64,000 bases of DNA from Verrucomicrobiota bacterium (GCA_016219875.1 JACRJZ010000143.1:101039-165038), one strand, 5' to 3'. Shown: positions 44,724 to 54,410, counted from the stretch's first letter. Program-made: numbers and translations. The notes: generated from the sequence alone by a model not told the origin.

Positions 44724-46628
44724 ATGTCATCGCGTCCCGTCAAAGTGTTGCTCGTGCATGAAGATCCAGATGAGTGTTTGCTCATGCGCGATCTGCTGGC
44801 CGGCATTCCCGAGGGCAGTTACGCCCTGGACTGGGCGCCGGATTTCGAGACGGCGCTGCAGATGATCCAGCGCCGCGAGCACGATGTCTGCCTGGTCAAC
44901 TCCTGCCTCGGCGACCACCACGGCCTCGAACTGGTCCATCAAGCGCAACTGGACGGCATCGACGCCCCGATGATTCTGCTCGCCAACCAGGGCAGCCAGA
45001 GCGCCAGTCGCGAAGCGGCGCGCAACGGCGTGGTGGACTTCCTGGTGAAGGGCCGCCTGACGCCCACGCTGGTGGAGCGGGCCATCCACGACGCGCTGGA
45101 ACGCAAACGCATCGAGGCGCAATTGCGTCAACTCGCCGCTTTTGCCCAGTTCAATCCCAGTCCGGTGATGGAGTTCACGCCCGACGGCACGCTCACTTAT
45201 TTCAACGACGCCGCGCGGCTGGTCGCGGAGTCGCTGGGCTGCGAATCGCCGCTCGGGCTGCTGCCCCCGGAAGCGCCGGTGCTGGTCCGCGATTGCCTGA
45301 GCCGCGGCGAGTGTTTGCATCACCGGCAAAGCCTGGTGGGTGAGCGGACACTGTCGTGGTGCTTTTTTCCGCTGACCGACGGGAACGTGGTGGCGTGTTT
45401 CGCCACGGACATCACCGAGCGGCTGAGCATGGAATCGCAACTCCGCCATACGCAAAAACTGGAAGCGGTGGGCCAGTTGGCGGCGGGCGTGGCGCATGAC
45501 TTCAACAACATCCTGACCATCATCCAGGGCCATGCGGCGCTGCTGGCCAGCAACCACCCGACGACGTCTCCTTGCACGCGGCCCTTGCGCGAGATCAGTG
45601 ACGCCGCCGAGCGCGCCGGGTCGCTCATTCGACAACTGCTGCTCTTCAGCCGCAAACAGGTCTTGCAGCGGCGCGTGCTGGACTTGAACGGAGTGGTCGA
45701 TTCGGCCGTCACGCTTCTGCGCCGCACGGTGGGGGACGCCGTCCGCCTGCAAGTGCGGGCCGCCTCCGGGCTGCCGATGGTGAAGGCCGACCCGCTGGCG
45801 ATGGAGCAAATGCTGGTCAACCTGGCGGAGAACGCGCGCGACGCCATGCCGAACGGCGGCGTCCTGCTGATCACGACCCGCGCGGTGGAAATCTCGCCCG
45901 AGGCCGCGCGGCGCAACCCCGAAGCCCGCCCCGGACAGTTCGTCTGCCTGAGCGTGTCGGACACGGGCCGCGGCATGACCCCGGAGACGCAGAGCCGCAT
46001 CTTTGAGCCTTTCTTCACCACCAAAGGCATGGGCACGGCCACGGGGCTTGGCTTGGCCACCGTCTATGGCGCGGCCAAGCAACACCAGGGATGGATTGAA
46101 GTGCAGAGCGAAGTAGGGCGTGGCACGGTCTTTCAGATTTACCTCCCGATTACGAGTCAACCGATCGACGCGCCGCCCCAGTCCACACCACCGCAGCCGC
46201 CGTCGCCGGAAGAAACCGGCCGAGGCCGGGAAACGATTCTGGTCGTGGAAGACGAGCCGGCCTTGCGCGAACTCGTGGTGGAAATCCTGCGTTGGCACGG
46301 ATACCAAGTCCACGAGGCCGATTGCGGCAAGCGGGCCCTCGAAGTCTGGGCGGCCCAGCAGGACACCATCGACCTTGTTGTGACCGACATGGTCATGCCG
46401 GGGATGATGGGCAGCGAACTCGTGGAGCGGCTTCGTCGCGAGAAGCCGGCGCTCAAGGTCATTTACACCAGTGGCTACAGCCCGGGCATCGCCGGCAAAG
46501 ACCTGGGGTTGCTCGAAGGATTCAATTTTCTGCCCAAGCCCTATCCGCCGTCGAAGCTCGCGCAACTCGTCCGCGAATGCTTGAACGCGCCGCTGACCGG
46601 ACTCCACGCGCCGGCGGGGAAACACTGA
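44724..46628 (+). CDS. Hybrid sensor histidine kinase (REC-PAS-HisKA-HATPase-REC)
   Basis: 634 residues, no membrane segment. The N-terminal receiver (1-120) has LLVHEDPDECLLM, but its phosphoacceptor position is Asn (DVCLVNSCLGDHHGLEL), so it may be a pseudo-receiver. A PAS domain follows (MEFTPDGTLTYFNDAARLV). HisKA has the H-box VAHDFNNILTIIQGH; the ATPase domain has NLAENARDAMPNGG, SDTGRGMTPETQSRIFEPFFTTK and GTGLGLATV-like TATGLGLATVYG. The C-terminal receiver has a normal Asp (LVVTDMVMPGMMG) and K in FLPKPYPPSKL. A cytoplasmic phosphorelay protein; the input and partner are unknown. Confidence 0.93.
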   Translation: MSSRPVKVLLVHEDPDECLLMRDLLAGIPEGSYALDWAPDFETALQMIQRREHDVCLVNSCLGDHHGLELVHQAQLDGIDAPMILLANQGSQSASREAARNGVVDFLVKGRLTPTLVERAIHDALERKRIEAQLRQLAAFAQFNPSPVMEFTPDGTLTYFNDAARLVAESLGCESPLGLLPPEAPVLVRDCLSRGECLHHRQSLVGERTLSWCFFPLTDGNVVACFATDITERLSMESQLRHTQKLEAVGQLAAGVAHDFNNILTIIQGHAALLASNHPTTSPCTRPLREISDAAERAGSLIRQLLLFSRKQVLQRRVLDLNGVVDSAVTLLRRTVGDAVRLQVRAASGLPMVKADPLAMEQMLVNLAENARDAMPNGGVLLITTRAVEISPEAARRNPEARPGQFVCLSVSDTGRGMTPETQSRIFEPFFTTKGMGTATGLGLATVYGAAKQHQGWIEVQSEVGRGTVFQIYLPITSQPIDAPPQSTPPQPPSPEETGRGRETILVVEDEPALRELVVEILRWHGYQVHEADCGKRALEVWAAQQDTIDLVVTDMVMPGMMGSELVERLRREKPALKVIYTSGYSPGIAGKDLGLLEGFNFLPKPYPPSKLAQLVRECLNAPLTGLHAPAGKH

Positions 46629-46787
46629 GGCGGGTCCAGCGGTTCGCGCGTCCGCTGCCGGGCGCCACTGGCAAGGAGGTGGACGACGGAGGCAAGCCCA
46701 AGTCCAAATGGCAAACAGCGCCGCGAACTCCTTCGGAACTTCGCTTGTGCAGGACCGGAGAGAACCGGTATCCTCTGCGCCGACACA

Positions 46788-47289
46788 ATGAATGAGCCGG
46801 CCTTCACCCACGACGTCTTCCTCAGCCACAGCGCGAAGGACAAGGCGGTGGTGCGGGTTCCCTCCCTCTCCGCCTCGAACGGGGAGGGCCGGATGAGATG
46901 TCGAAGTCCGTTGCGGCAGGACGCGCTGAAGGTGTGGTTTGATGAATGGGAATGTCCCTCGCCCGCGGGAGCGGGAGAGGGAGGCCGGAGGCCGGGTGAG
47001 GGTCGTGGGGCGGTTCCCCTCGCCCATCGGATGGGAGAGGGGTCAGGGGTGAGGGCGGCGAAGATTGAGGAAGGGCTGGAGCTTTTCGATTTCGGATTTC
47101 GGATTTGCGAAGCCCGGCATGTCGGCCCATGCGTTCGGCTCGGACTGGGCGCAGTTGCTGACGGACCCTCAACCATCAACTCTCGACCCTCAACCAGCTT
47201 GCGCCCCGCTGAACCAGGAGCGCCGCTTCATTCCCCCCTTGCGGCTCGACGACGCCCTCATCAAAGGCTCCCTGGGGCAAATTGCCTAG
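46788..47289 (+). pseudogene. TIR-domain gene broken by four repeat insertions
   Basis: TIR pieces can be assembled in order: MNEPAFTHDVFLSHSAKDKAVVR, LRQDALKVWFDEWE, AAKIEEGLE, SAHAFGSDWAQL, then PLNQERRFIPPLRLDDALIKGSL. Between them lie repeat-derived segments: 46858-46911 and 46951-47056 (CCCTC/GAGGG palindromes, frame kept), 47082-47112 (ATTTCGGATTTCGGATTTG, frame lost) and 47160-47205 (CCTCAACC units). Without them the domain would be a normal TIR. The catalytic Glu region (DEWE...EEGLE) is present. The end is 6 bp before the OLD-like ATPase. Confidence 0.85.
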
Positions 47290-47295
47290 CCGAAT

Positions 47296-49119
47296 ATGAG
47301 TGAGCGACTGAGAATTACTTCAGTCCGTTTTCGGAACTACAAGGCGTTCCGTGACTACTCCATCAGCTTTAGCCCGTTCAATGTCCTCGTTGGGCCAAAC
47401 AATGCCGGCAAGTCAACAGTTCTGGGTGCATTGAGAATCCTCTCTGAAGGAATCCGAAAGGCGCGTTCAAAGAGTTCCGAGTTGGTTGACGGTCCCAAAG
47501 GCCTCCAGGTTCGTGCTTACATGGTCAGGCTGGAAGGGCTGCCAGTTTCGACGGAAAACGTGTTCTACAACTACGACGAATCGGTTCCGGCGACGGCAGA
47601 CTTTCGCCTCTCGAACGGGAACAGCTTGACCCTCTATTTCCCAGAGCGTGGGCGTTGCTACATGATCCCGACAGCCGAGTGGCCGATCCGTTCCCCTTCG
47701 GACTTCAAAAAACATTTCAATGTCGAGGTCGCTTTCGTCCCGGTCCTGGGCCCAGTTGACCACATCGAACCCATTTACCAGAAAGAAGCTGCGAGGCTTG
47801 CCCTATTGTCGCAAGGAGCATCAAGGAATTTTCGGAATATCTGGTACCATTTTCCTGACGGCTTCGAGGAGTTCCGGAAGGCCATCCGTGAAACGTGGCC
47901 CGGAATGGATATTCAACCGCCAGAGATCATAACAGGGGGCGAACGAACCCACCTTTGCATGTTTTGTCCGGAGGATCGCTTCCCCAGGGAGATTTTTTGG
48001 GCGGGTTTTGGGTTTCAGGTCTGGTGCCAGATGTTGACGTTTATTCTCCAAGCGAAAGCTGCGAGCATCTTGGTAATCGACGAACCTGACATCTACCTGC
48101 ATTCCGATTTGCAGCGTCAATTGGTCGGCCTGCTTGCCGACCTCAGCCCGCAGATCATCGTTGCGACGCACTCGGCGGAAATCATTGCCGAGGTCGAGCC
48201 GCAAGCATTGTTGAACGTCAACAAGCGATTCCACTCTGCTCGCCACATCAAAGACACCCGAGAACTCCAAGAGGTCTTTCAGGTGCTTGGCTCAAATCTC
48301 AATCCGACTCTCACCCAACTTGCGAAAACCCGTCGGGTTGTCTTCGTTGAAGGCAAGGATTTCCAGATTCTTTCCCGCTTTGCTCGAAAACTCGGTCTCG
48401 ACGCCGTCGCCAATCGTTCAGATTTTGCAGTCGTGCCGGTAGAAGGTTTCAACCCGCAAAAGGTCAAAGATTTTGCCGCTGGCATGGAGGCGACTCTAGG
48501 CGCGAAGCTGCTCAAAGTGGCGATTTTCGACCGGGATTATCGCTGTGACGCAGAGGTTGCAAAAATCACCGCTGAACTCGAACGCTTTTGCTGGCACGCG
48601 GTGGTTCACGACCGCAAGGAGTTGGAGAACTTCTTGTTGAATCCGCAGGCAATTGAGCGAGCAATCATGAAGCGCCTCAAGGATAGGCAACGCGACGATC
48701 CCACAACTCCCCCTTTCACCGGGGATACTTCGGTTCTGCTGATGCGCTTAGCCGATGGATTCAAGAATCCAGTTCAGGCACGAATCGTTTCCGCTCGCCA
48801 ACAGTTCGAGCGGACAAGCCGTTCGACCCTGGATTCAGTCACAATTTCCGAGGCGGCGATGAACGAGTTCGACCAGAAATGGGCAAGACCAGAGGGGCGG
48901 ATGGCGATGGTGCCAGGAAAAGAACTCATCTCGGCTTTGAACGCGCATCTTCAGCACGCGCATAGAATCGCTCTTTCGCCGATCAGCGTTGTTGAATCCT
49001 TCTTGCGCGTCGAGGTTTTCCCAGAACTCGTGACTCTCTTGCAGAAACTTGACCAACTACGAACTGAGGAAGTGCCAGAACAGCCTTCCTTAGAATTCAC
49101 CCCAGCCCCACAGACATGA
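47296..49119 (+). CDS. OLD-family-like AAA ATPase with TOPRIM-like domain
   Basis: 607 residues. N-terminal ABC-type ATPase: RFRNYKAFRDYSISFSPFNVLVGPNNAGKSTVLGAL (Walker A GPNNAGKS), WAGFGFQVWCQMLTF in the signature position and ASILVIDEPDIYLHSDLQ (Walker B), then IVATHSAEII. C-terminal TOPRIM-like segment: VVFVEGKDFQILSRFARKLG and VAIFDRDYRCDAEV (Glu plus D.D). Proteins of this class act in phage defence or as nucleases. Base composition is lower in GC than the neighbours, suggesting acquisition. The TIR remnant immediately upstream may once have been its partner. Confidence 0.85.
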   Translation: MSERLRITSVRFRNYKAFRDYSISFSPFNVLVGPNNAGKSTVLGALRILSEGIRKARSKSSELVDGPKGLQVRAYMVRLEGLPVSTENVFYNYDESVPATADFRLSNGNSLTLYFPERGRCYMIPTAEWPIRSPSDFKKHFNVEVAFVPVLGPVDHIEPIYQKEAARLALLSQGASRNFRNIWYHFPDGFEEFRKAIRETWPGMDIQPPEIITGGERTHLCMFCPEDRFPREIFWAGFGFQVWCQMLTFILQAKAASILVIDEPDIYLHSDLQRQLVGLLADLSPQIIVATHSAEIIAEVEPQALLNVNKRFHSARHIKDTRELQEVFQVLGSNLNPTLTQLAKTRRVVFVEGKDFQILSRFARKLGLDAVANRSDFAVVPVEGFNPQKVKDFAAGMEATLGAKLLKVAIFDRDYRCDAEVAKITAELERFCWHAVVHDRKELENFLLNPQAIERAIMKRLKDRQRDDPTTPPFTGDTSVLLMRLADGFKNPVQARIVSARQQFERTSRSTLDSVTISEAAMNEFDQKWARPEGRMAMVPGKELISALNAHLQHAHRIALSPISVVESFLRVEVFPELVTLLQKLDQLRTEEVPEQPSLEFTPAPQT

Positions 49120-49129
49120 TATAGGTCAT

Positions 49130-49345
49130 CCGAAGTTATTCATCGCTGGGTTTCTGGGCGCTGGCGGAACGAGTCCCGCCAGGGACGAAAGAGACGATCG
49201 CCAGCTTTCTCAATGATTTCTTTCGCCCAAACGGGCTTGAATGGATTTGTGCGCCGTCGTCCCAGCGATGAATCGCTGGGCTATTGTCAGTCGTCTCTGC
49301 GGGACTTCCGCGAAGTTGTCGGCACAGCGGTGCCGCCCCACCAAC
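49130..49345. repeat. CCCAGCGATGAATCGCTGGG repeat region
   Basis: A perfect palindrome CCCAGCGATGAATCGCTGGG lies at about 49260-49280, with a half copy (TTCATCGCTGGGTTTCTGGG) at 49138 and GC-rich filler. A frame of about 75 codons on the minus strand is repeat-derived. This kind of repeat is known from Planctomycetota/Verrucomicrobiota genomes. Confidence 0.7.
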
Positions 49346-49359
49346 GCGCGCTGGCAGCG

Positions 49360-50232
49360 TCAAGATGCGGGTCTGCCGATGAGGCTACAGGCGCCCTCGC
49401 CTAACGCCGCAGCCTTGGTTTCGTGCGCTCGCTTGATCCATTGAAGTAATTGTTCGGCGGCGGCGTTGGGCGCGGTGCCCAGGACGTTGTGATCGGCGCG
49501 CCAAATCAGCCGGCTGGTGCGATAGCCGGGACAGTTCTTTTGCAGCCAGCGCCGGACGGGAATCGCGGGCACGATTGGATCAACCAGCCCCACCAAGGCA
49601 AACACCGGCAGGCGCGTCTGCCGGGCGATGGGACGCGGGTCGTTTTCCGCGATCAGACCGAGCCGGTGCCGGATGGCCAGCCGGTCGAGCGGTTCCAACC
49701 GACGCGTAGTAAACTCTCCGATGCTCGCCAGCGTTTCCGGCGCTCGGCGATGACGCAACCGGGCGTAGCGGCCATAGACAAACAGGGCGCTTCGGAAGAA
49801 CCAACGCGGCCAGCGCGTGCTCATGAACTGCGCGAACCGCACCATCGCCTCCACTGGATACCGCACGAACCCGCCAGCCAGGATGACGCCCTCGGCCTGG
49901 AATTCTCGTCCGCTTCGCGCGAGCAGCGGCCAGACAATCTGCGAGCCGAACGATTCGCCCAGCAGCCAGCCGCGCGTGACGCCGCGCTCCAGCAACGCCA
50001 CGCGAGTCGCATCTGCGTAGTCGTCGAGCGACCAGGTCGTCGTGCGTGGATATGTGAACTCCACGAAGCGCACGCGCCCAGCTACCGCCGCGCGAAAGCT
50101 GCTCACCAGAGTCCAGTCGCCGTGCAGGCCGGGCAGGTAGATCAGCGTGGGCAACGACGCGTCGCCGTGGAGGCGGAGTTGGAGGGACTCGGCCTCTGGC
50201 TGTGAGTGCAGAGATTCGGTGCAGCTTCTCAT
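49360..50232 (-). CDS. Alpha/beta hydrolase
   Basis: 290 residues from ATG at 50232; the frame extends upstream only through the repeat at 50278-50392. PTLIYLPGLHGDWTLVSSFR is the oxyanion-hole strand, GWLLGESFGSQI has the nucleophile Ser, FALVGLVDPIVPAIPVRRWL the Asp, and WRADHNVLGTAPN the His. No lid-specific family can be named. The product has no clear signal peptide. The gene lies downstream of the aas-like operon on the same strand but is separated by a repeat. Confidence 0.85.
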   Translation of the reverse strand: MRSCTESLHSQPEAESLQLRLHGDASLPTLIYLPGLHGDWTLVSSFRAAVAGRVRFVEFTYPRTTTWSLDDYADATRVALLERGVTRGWLLGESFGSQIVWPLLARSGREFQAEGVILAGGFVRYPVEAMVRFAQFMSTRWPRWFFRSALFVYGRYARLRHRRAPETLASIGEFTTRRLEPLDRLAIRHRLGLIAENDPRPIARQTRLPVFALVGLVDPIVPAIPVRRWLQKNCPGYRTSRLIWRADHNVLGTAPNAAAEQLLQWIKRAHETKAAALGEGACSLIGRPAS

Positions 50233-50277
50233 CGAGATCGTGGTGCCGAAATCCGGTATGCGGTGGCGCGAAGCGTC

Positions 50278-50392
50278 GTGGAGTGCGCCAGTGTTCTGGC
50301 GCTTTGGATAAGGGTAAGCTGTTTTTCCGTCATGCCGGCTTCGTGCGACCCGATCTAAAGCGGCGGAGCACCGCCGCACTCCACAACGCTTC
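50278..50392. repeat. Imperfect inverted repeat GTGGAGTGCG family
   Basis: GTGGAGTGCGCCAGTGTTCT on the left and AAAGCGGCGGAGCACCGCCG with CACTCCAC on the right, enclosing about 60 bp. It is related to 11754-11825, where the arms are better conserved. Confidence 0.7.
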
Positions 50393-50448
50393 GCGTCCTC
50401 CGATGGCGAGTGGATGAACTGACGTCGATATGCATTTCCCAGCGTGCC

Positions 50449-52563
50449 TCAGAGCAATTTTGCCAACTCCCGATGATTCACCTTCCCCGTCCCCAGCTTG
50501 GGAATCTCTCGGACGAACTTCACTTCGCGCGGCACGCACAGGTTTGGCAATCCTTTCGCCCGCACCGCGGCGCGGATTTCGTCCAGCGTCAGGCGCGCTT
50601 CATTGCTGACGGCGATGAGCTTTTCGCCTTTGTCTTCGTCCGGCTGCGCGATGATCGCCACCTGGCAGCGCAGACCGTAGTGCGGGAACGCGCCGGCCAG
50701 CGCGTCCTCCACCGCGCCCAGGCTCACCATTTCGCCGCTGATTTTGGCGAAGCGTTTCAGCCGGCCTTGGATGAAAACGAAGCCATCGCCATCCACCGTC
50801 ACGATGTCGCCGGTGTCGTACCAGCCGCCGAGCGCGAGGAACTTTGCGTTTGCGTCCACGTTCAGGTAGCCCTTCATCACGTTCGGCCCGCGCACGAACA
50901 ACCGGCCTCCTTCCGCCACGCCTTCCACGGCTTCCAACTTGTATTCCATGCCCGGCACGATGCGTCCAGCCGAGCCGTACTTCGGCAGGAGCGGCGTGTT
51001 GACGCTGACGCAGGGGCTGCACTCGGTAGCGCCGTAGCCTTCCAGGACGCGCACCCCGAAACGCTGCGCCCACGTCTTGGCGGTGGCTTCCTGCAACTTT
51101 TCCGCCGCGGCGAACAGGTAGCGCATGCTGCGGAAATCATACGGATGAGCGCGGCGGGCGTAACCGTTGAGGAAGGTATTGGTCGCGAGCATGATTGTCG
51201 CGTTCTGTAAATAAATCGCCGTCGGCACCAAGCGGTAATGCAGCGGCGACGGATAGAGGAACACGGAGAATCCGCGGACCATCGCCAGCAGCGTGCCGAC
51301 GGTCAGGCCGAAGCTGTGGAAGAGCGGCAGGGCGTTGAAGACGCGGTCGGTATCCTGCAGATCGCAGACCGCGAGCATCTGACGGATGTTGGCCAGGATG
51401 TTGGTGTGGCTGAGTTCGACGCCTTTGGGCACGCCTTCGGAACCGCTGGTGAACAAAATCACTGCCGTCGCCTGTGGGTCCCAGAACGGCGACTGCGGCA
51501 GCCTGACCAAGCGGAACAGCGCCGCCAGCTTCCGCAGCAGGCGGACGCGCTTGCGCACATCTTCGAGGTAGATGAATTCGAGGCCGGCTTCCGTGAGCGG
51601 CTCCAGCTTGAGTTTGGCGCGTTCGACGAACGCCCGCGACGTGATGATCTGCTTCAACCCCGCCAGTTGCGCGCACGCCAGCATGATGGCCGGGCCGGTC
51701 GAATAGTTAAGCAACGCTGGCACTTTGCCGAGCGACCACAGGCTCAGGAGCGTGACAGGCGTGGCGTTCACGTTCGGCAGCAGGACGCCAACGCGGGTGG
51801 TCTCCAGCGGCAGGAGCTGCTGCCATTGCTCGGCCAGCAACGCCGCGCCCAGGAGGAGCTTCCGGTAAGTCAGCTTGCTGGTTACATCCTCCAGCACTTG
51901 ATGCTTGGGACGGAGCCGGGCGGTTTCAATGATCGCGTCGGGCACCGTTCGTGGGCCGAAGGCCATCTCGGTCTGGAACTGCTGTTCGATCATCCGGTCA
52001 CGCAGCCAATTCGTGAGCTGCGTCCGCGCCTGGGCCGTGCTGAGATGGTCGAGCTTGGGCGGGGTCAGCAGGTCGCTGAAGTGGACGGTGACCTTCGGAA
52101 ACCACTTCTTGTCGTCTTTGTTGGGCGAACACGGCAGCCGATGGGCGCCGCGTTGGTAGGCGGTGATGACTTTGGCGTTGGTCTTGTGCAGTAAGAAGCC
52201 GGTGCCGTCGAAGAGCTTCATCAGCGTGCCGGTGCGTGAGAGGCGGCCTTCGGGGAAGAGCACGAGCCGCCCGCCTTTCTGCAGATACTCCGCCATGTGC
52301 TTGGCCGCGTACGGCGAGAGCGGATCGATGGGAAACGTGCGGCGGTTGACCATGATGAACCGATGCACCCACGAAGTCTGCGCGGTGGCGCTGGAGGTGA
52401 CGAAGCGCCAGTCCGTGTCCAGCACCACGCCGACGATCAGCCAATCGATCCACGACAGGTGGTTCGGCAGCAGCAGGACCGGGCCGGGGGTCTTCGTGAC
52501 GGCCACGTTGAAGGCTTCGTAGCGGAGGAACAGCCGGAGCAGAAGACGAAGGAGATTCAGCAT
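50449..52563 (-). CDS. aas: Acyltransferase / acyl-ACP synthetase fusion (Aas-like)
   Basis: 704 residues from ATG at 52563. The N-terminal PlsC-type acyltransferase has LLPNHLSWIDWLIVG (NHxxxxD) and LVLFPEGRLSRTGTL. The C-terminal AMP-binding domain (from about 210) has VILFTSGSEGVPKGVELSHTNILANI (P-loop), LEGYGATECSPCVS, WYDTGDIVTVDGDGFVFIQGRLKRFAKISGEMVS and a final KLGTGKVNHRELAKL with the catalytic Lys. It matches Aas, which re-acylates lysophospholipids in the inner membrane. The LplT transporter domain is not fused, but an MFS gene lies three genes upstream in the same operon. Confidence 0.92.
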   Translation of the reverse strand: MLNLLRLLLRLFLRYEAFNVAVTKTPGPVLLLPNHLSWIDWLIVGVVLDTDWRFVTSSATAQTSWVHRFIMVNRRTFPIDPLSPYAAKHMAEYLQKGGRLVLFPEGRLSRTGTLMKLFDGTGFLLHKTNAKVITAYQRGAHRLPCSPNKDDKKWFPKVTVHFSDLLTPPKLDHLSTAQARTQLTNWLRDRMIEQQFQTEMAFGPRTVPDAIIETARLRPKHQVLEDVTSKLTYRKLLLGAALLAEQWQQLLPLETTRVGVLLPNVNATPVTLLSLWSLGKVPALLNYSTGPAIMLACAQLAGLKQIITSRAFVERAKLKLEPLTEAGLEFIYLEDVRKRVRLLRKLAALFRLVRLPQSPFWDPQATAVILFTSGSEGVPKGVELSHTNILANIRQMLAVCDLQDTDRVFNALPLFHSFGLTVGTLLAMVRGFSVFLYPSPLHYRLVPTAIYLQNATIMLATNTFLNGYARRAHPYDFRSMRYLFAAAEKLQEATAKTWAQRFGVRVLEGYGATECSPCVSVNTPLLPKYGSAGRIVPGMEYKLEAVEGVAEGGRLFVRGPNVMKGYLNVDANAKFLALGGWYDTGDIVTVDGDGFVFIQGRLKRFAKISGEMVSLGAVEDALAGAFPHYGLRCQVAIIAQPDEDKGEKLIAVSNEARLTLDEIRAAVRAKGLPNLCVPREVKFVREIPKLGTGKVNHRELAKLL

Positions 52564-52572
52564 AGGCGGCAA

Positions 52573-52947
52573 TCAGGAAGCTCTCCGGATGCGGTTCAGC
52601 GCCGCGCTCAGCAACAGCAGGAATGCGGGCGACGCGAAAATGAGGAACGCCCAGCCCCGTGGGAACCGGCCACTCTCGACGAAGTGCAGCGCGTAAAAGG
52701 TCGCCAAGCCCAGGACCGCAATCAGTCCGCCGAGGAACTCGCGCCGCCAGCCCAGGATCAGCCCGAACACCACGCCGAGCGGAAAGAAGACGGTCATCAT
52801 GGCGTCGCGTGCCTTCATGGTGAACGGATTGTAGCCTTCGCCGATCATAAACATGGCCAGGATGCCGATGGAAGCCAGGCCCAGCAACCGTGCGATCCAG
52901 CGCACGACAGAGCCGGAGTTAAGGGAAGTGAGAGAGTCAGTAGTCAT
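52573..52947 (-). CDS. Small membrane protein (4 TM)
   Basis: 124 residues from ATG at 52947, which overlaps the stop of the Lnt-like gene (ATGA). Hydrophobic helices: WIARLLGLASIGILAMFMI, AMMTVFFPLGVVFGLILG, FLGGLIAVLGLATFYALHF and AFLIFASPAFLLLLSAAL; EGYNPFTMKARD sits between the first two. It resembles small DUF7670-type membrane proteins. Function unknown; operon position suggests a role with the neighbouring lipid enzymes. Confidence 0.78.
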   Translation of the reverse strand: MTTDSLTSLNSGSVVRWIARLLGLASIGILAMFMIGEGYNPFTMKARDAMMTVFFPLGVVFGLILGWRREFLGGLIAVLGLATFYALHFVESGRFPRGWAFLIFASPAFLLLLSAALNRIRRAS

Positions 52948-54410
52948 AGAATCGTGTTTGAAGGATTTTGAGTTGGAGACGAAAGAACAAAGTGGCGCGG
53001 AAAGCGGATCACGCGCCACGGCAAATCAGTCAACGGCGAGCAGGCCAGACAGAACAGCACCAGCGCGGCGAACCACGCGCATTGTTCTGCCAGCGTCCGA
53101 TCCGGCGGGAGAAACCCGACTCGGCCGAGTTTCATCTTTCCGCCCAGTATGGCGTTCTCGCCCGGAAATGGCGCATTCGCCAGCACGCGGCCCCGCCGGT
53201 CGATCAACTGCGAGATGCCGGAACTGGCCACACGAAAAACCGGCAAGCCGTACTCCGCCGCGCGCATGGGACCGATCCGGGCGTGAAGCCGATGCTCATG
53301 CGCGCCCCAGTCCGCCACGTCCATCGTCGGCACGATCAATCCCTCCGCGCCCAATTCCACCAGCCGGTCCATGACGCGCGTGTAGCTCAAGTCGTAGCAC
53401 GTCGCCAAGCCGAGCGCGCCCCACGGCGAGCGCCAGACCTTCTGCTCGCGCGCCGGCAGACCGTCTTTGAAGAACTGGATGGGCACCGCCTTGGCCTGCT
53501 TGAACACGATGCTGCCGTCGGGTCCGGCCACGAACGCCGTGTTAAAGAACTGTTCGTCGTCCACGTCATCCTTGCCGCCGGCGATCAAGTGGCGCGTGTG
53601 GCGACGGCACCAGTCAGTCACGCGTGCCGGCAGCGCACCGTCGAACGTGTATTCGCTGAGGACGAGCAACTCCGCCGCGGGATGGGCGCGCTGGAGTTGA
53701 TCCAGCTTCAGGGGCACTTCGAGCGCGGCGGGAAATTCCATCTGCATGGCGGCGACGCGCACGCTGGGGGCGTTGGCTGAAGTTGGAGTGTTGCGGGCCG
53801 GCCAATTCGTGGCGAAGCCAAGTGCAACCAACAGAGCGGTCGCGGTCGCGAGGGCAGGTCTGCGCGGCAGCAGAGAAACCAAGCCGACAGCGCCCATGAG
53901 TTCAAAGCCGATTCCGTACACGCCCATGCCGGCGAGCGCCAGGAGTTGCGGCGAATCGGAGAAGGCGTAGCCGATGTTCAGCCATGAAAACCGCAGGTAG
54001 TAGAGTTCGCTGCGGAAATATTCGAGGCCGGTCCAGAGGAACGGCGCCAGCACCGCCGCCCAAAACGGGCCGAGCCGCGCCCGGCAGGCGCGCGTAAGCA
54101 GGACGAATAGGCCGATCCAAAATGCCAGCACCGCCCAGAGCGCCACCGCCGCGGGACCGAAGACGTTCCAAAAGAAACTCAGTTGCGGCCCGTAGATGGC
54201 CAAGCCGATGCCCAGTCCGAAGTAGAACGCGCGGCGGCTTGTCGCCACGCGCGACAGCGTGAACAGGCAGGCGAGGAAGACGACGACCATGAAGCTGCAG
54301 GCACTGACCGTGTAGGCCAGGTGAAAAGCCGCCACGGCTCCGGCCGCCAGCAGCAAGGCCGATTGGGTTCTGAGCGGTGGATCGGATTTCGCTGCGCAGT
54401 TTGAGTTCAT
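52944..54410 (-). CDS. Apolipoprotein N-acyltransferase-like nitrilase protein
   Basis: 488 residues. About six N-terminal TM helices (LLLAAGAVAAFHLAYTVSAC to GVYGIGFELMGAVGLVSLL) precede a carbon-nitrogen hydrolase domain with the catalytic triad: Glu in ELLVLSEYTFDG, Lys in FKQAKAVPIQFF (candidate) and Cys in GLATCYDLSYTRVM. FLWTGLEYFRSEL and SWLNIGYAFSDSPQLLALAGMGVYG fit Lnt. It may acylate lipoproteins or a related amine. Bona fide Lnt usually stands elsewhere, so this may be a paralogue. It is 21 bp after the MFS gene. Confidence 0.82.
   Translation of the reverse strand: MNSNCAAKSDPPLRTQSALLLAAGAVAAFHLAYTVSACSFMVVVFLACLFTLSRVATSRRAFYFGLGIGLAIYGPQLSFFWNVFGPAAVALWAVLAFWIGLFVLLTRACRARLGPFWAAVLAPFLWTGLEYFRSELYYLRFSWLNIGYAFSDSPQLLALAGMGVYGIGFELMGAVGLVSLLPRRPALATATALLVALGFATNWPARNTPTSANAPSVRVAAMQMEFPAALEVPLKLDQLQRAHPAAELLVLSEYTFDGALPARVTDWCRRHTRHLIAGGKDDVDDEQFFNTAFVAGPDGSIVFKQAKAVPIQFFKDGLPAREQKVWRSPWGALGLATCYDLSYTRVMDRLVELGAEGLIVPTMDVADWGAHEHRLHARIGPMRAAEYGLPVFRVASSGISQLIDRRGRVLANAPFPGENAILGGKMKLGRVGFLPPDRTLAEQCAWFAALVLFCLACSPLTDLPWRVIRFPRHFVLSSPTQNPSNTIL

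Noticed and set aside
44727..47027. A 766-codon minus-strand open frame
   Set aside because: Antisense to the hybrid kinase with all its motifs; no similarity of its own.
49136..49363. Small minus-strand gene of 75 codons
   Set aside because: Falls within a palindromic repeat and shows no domain.
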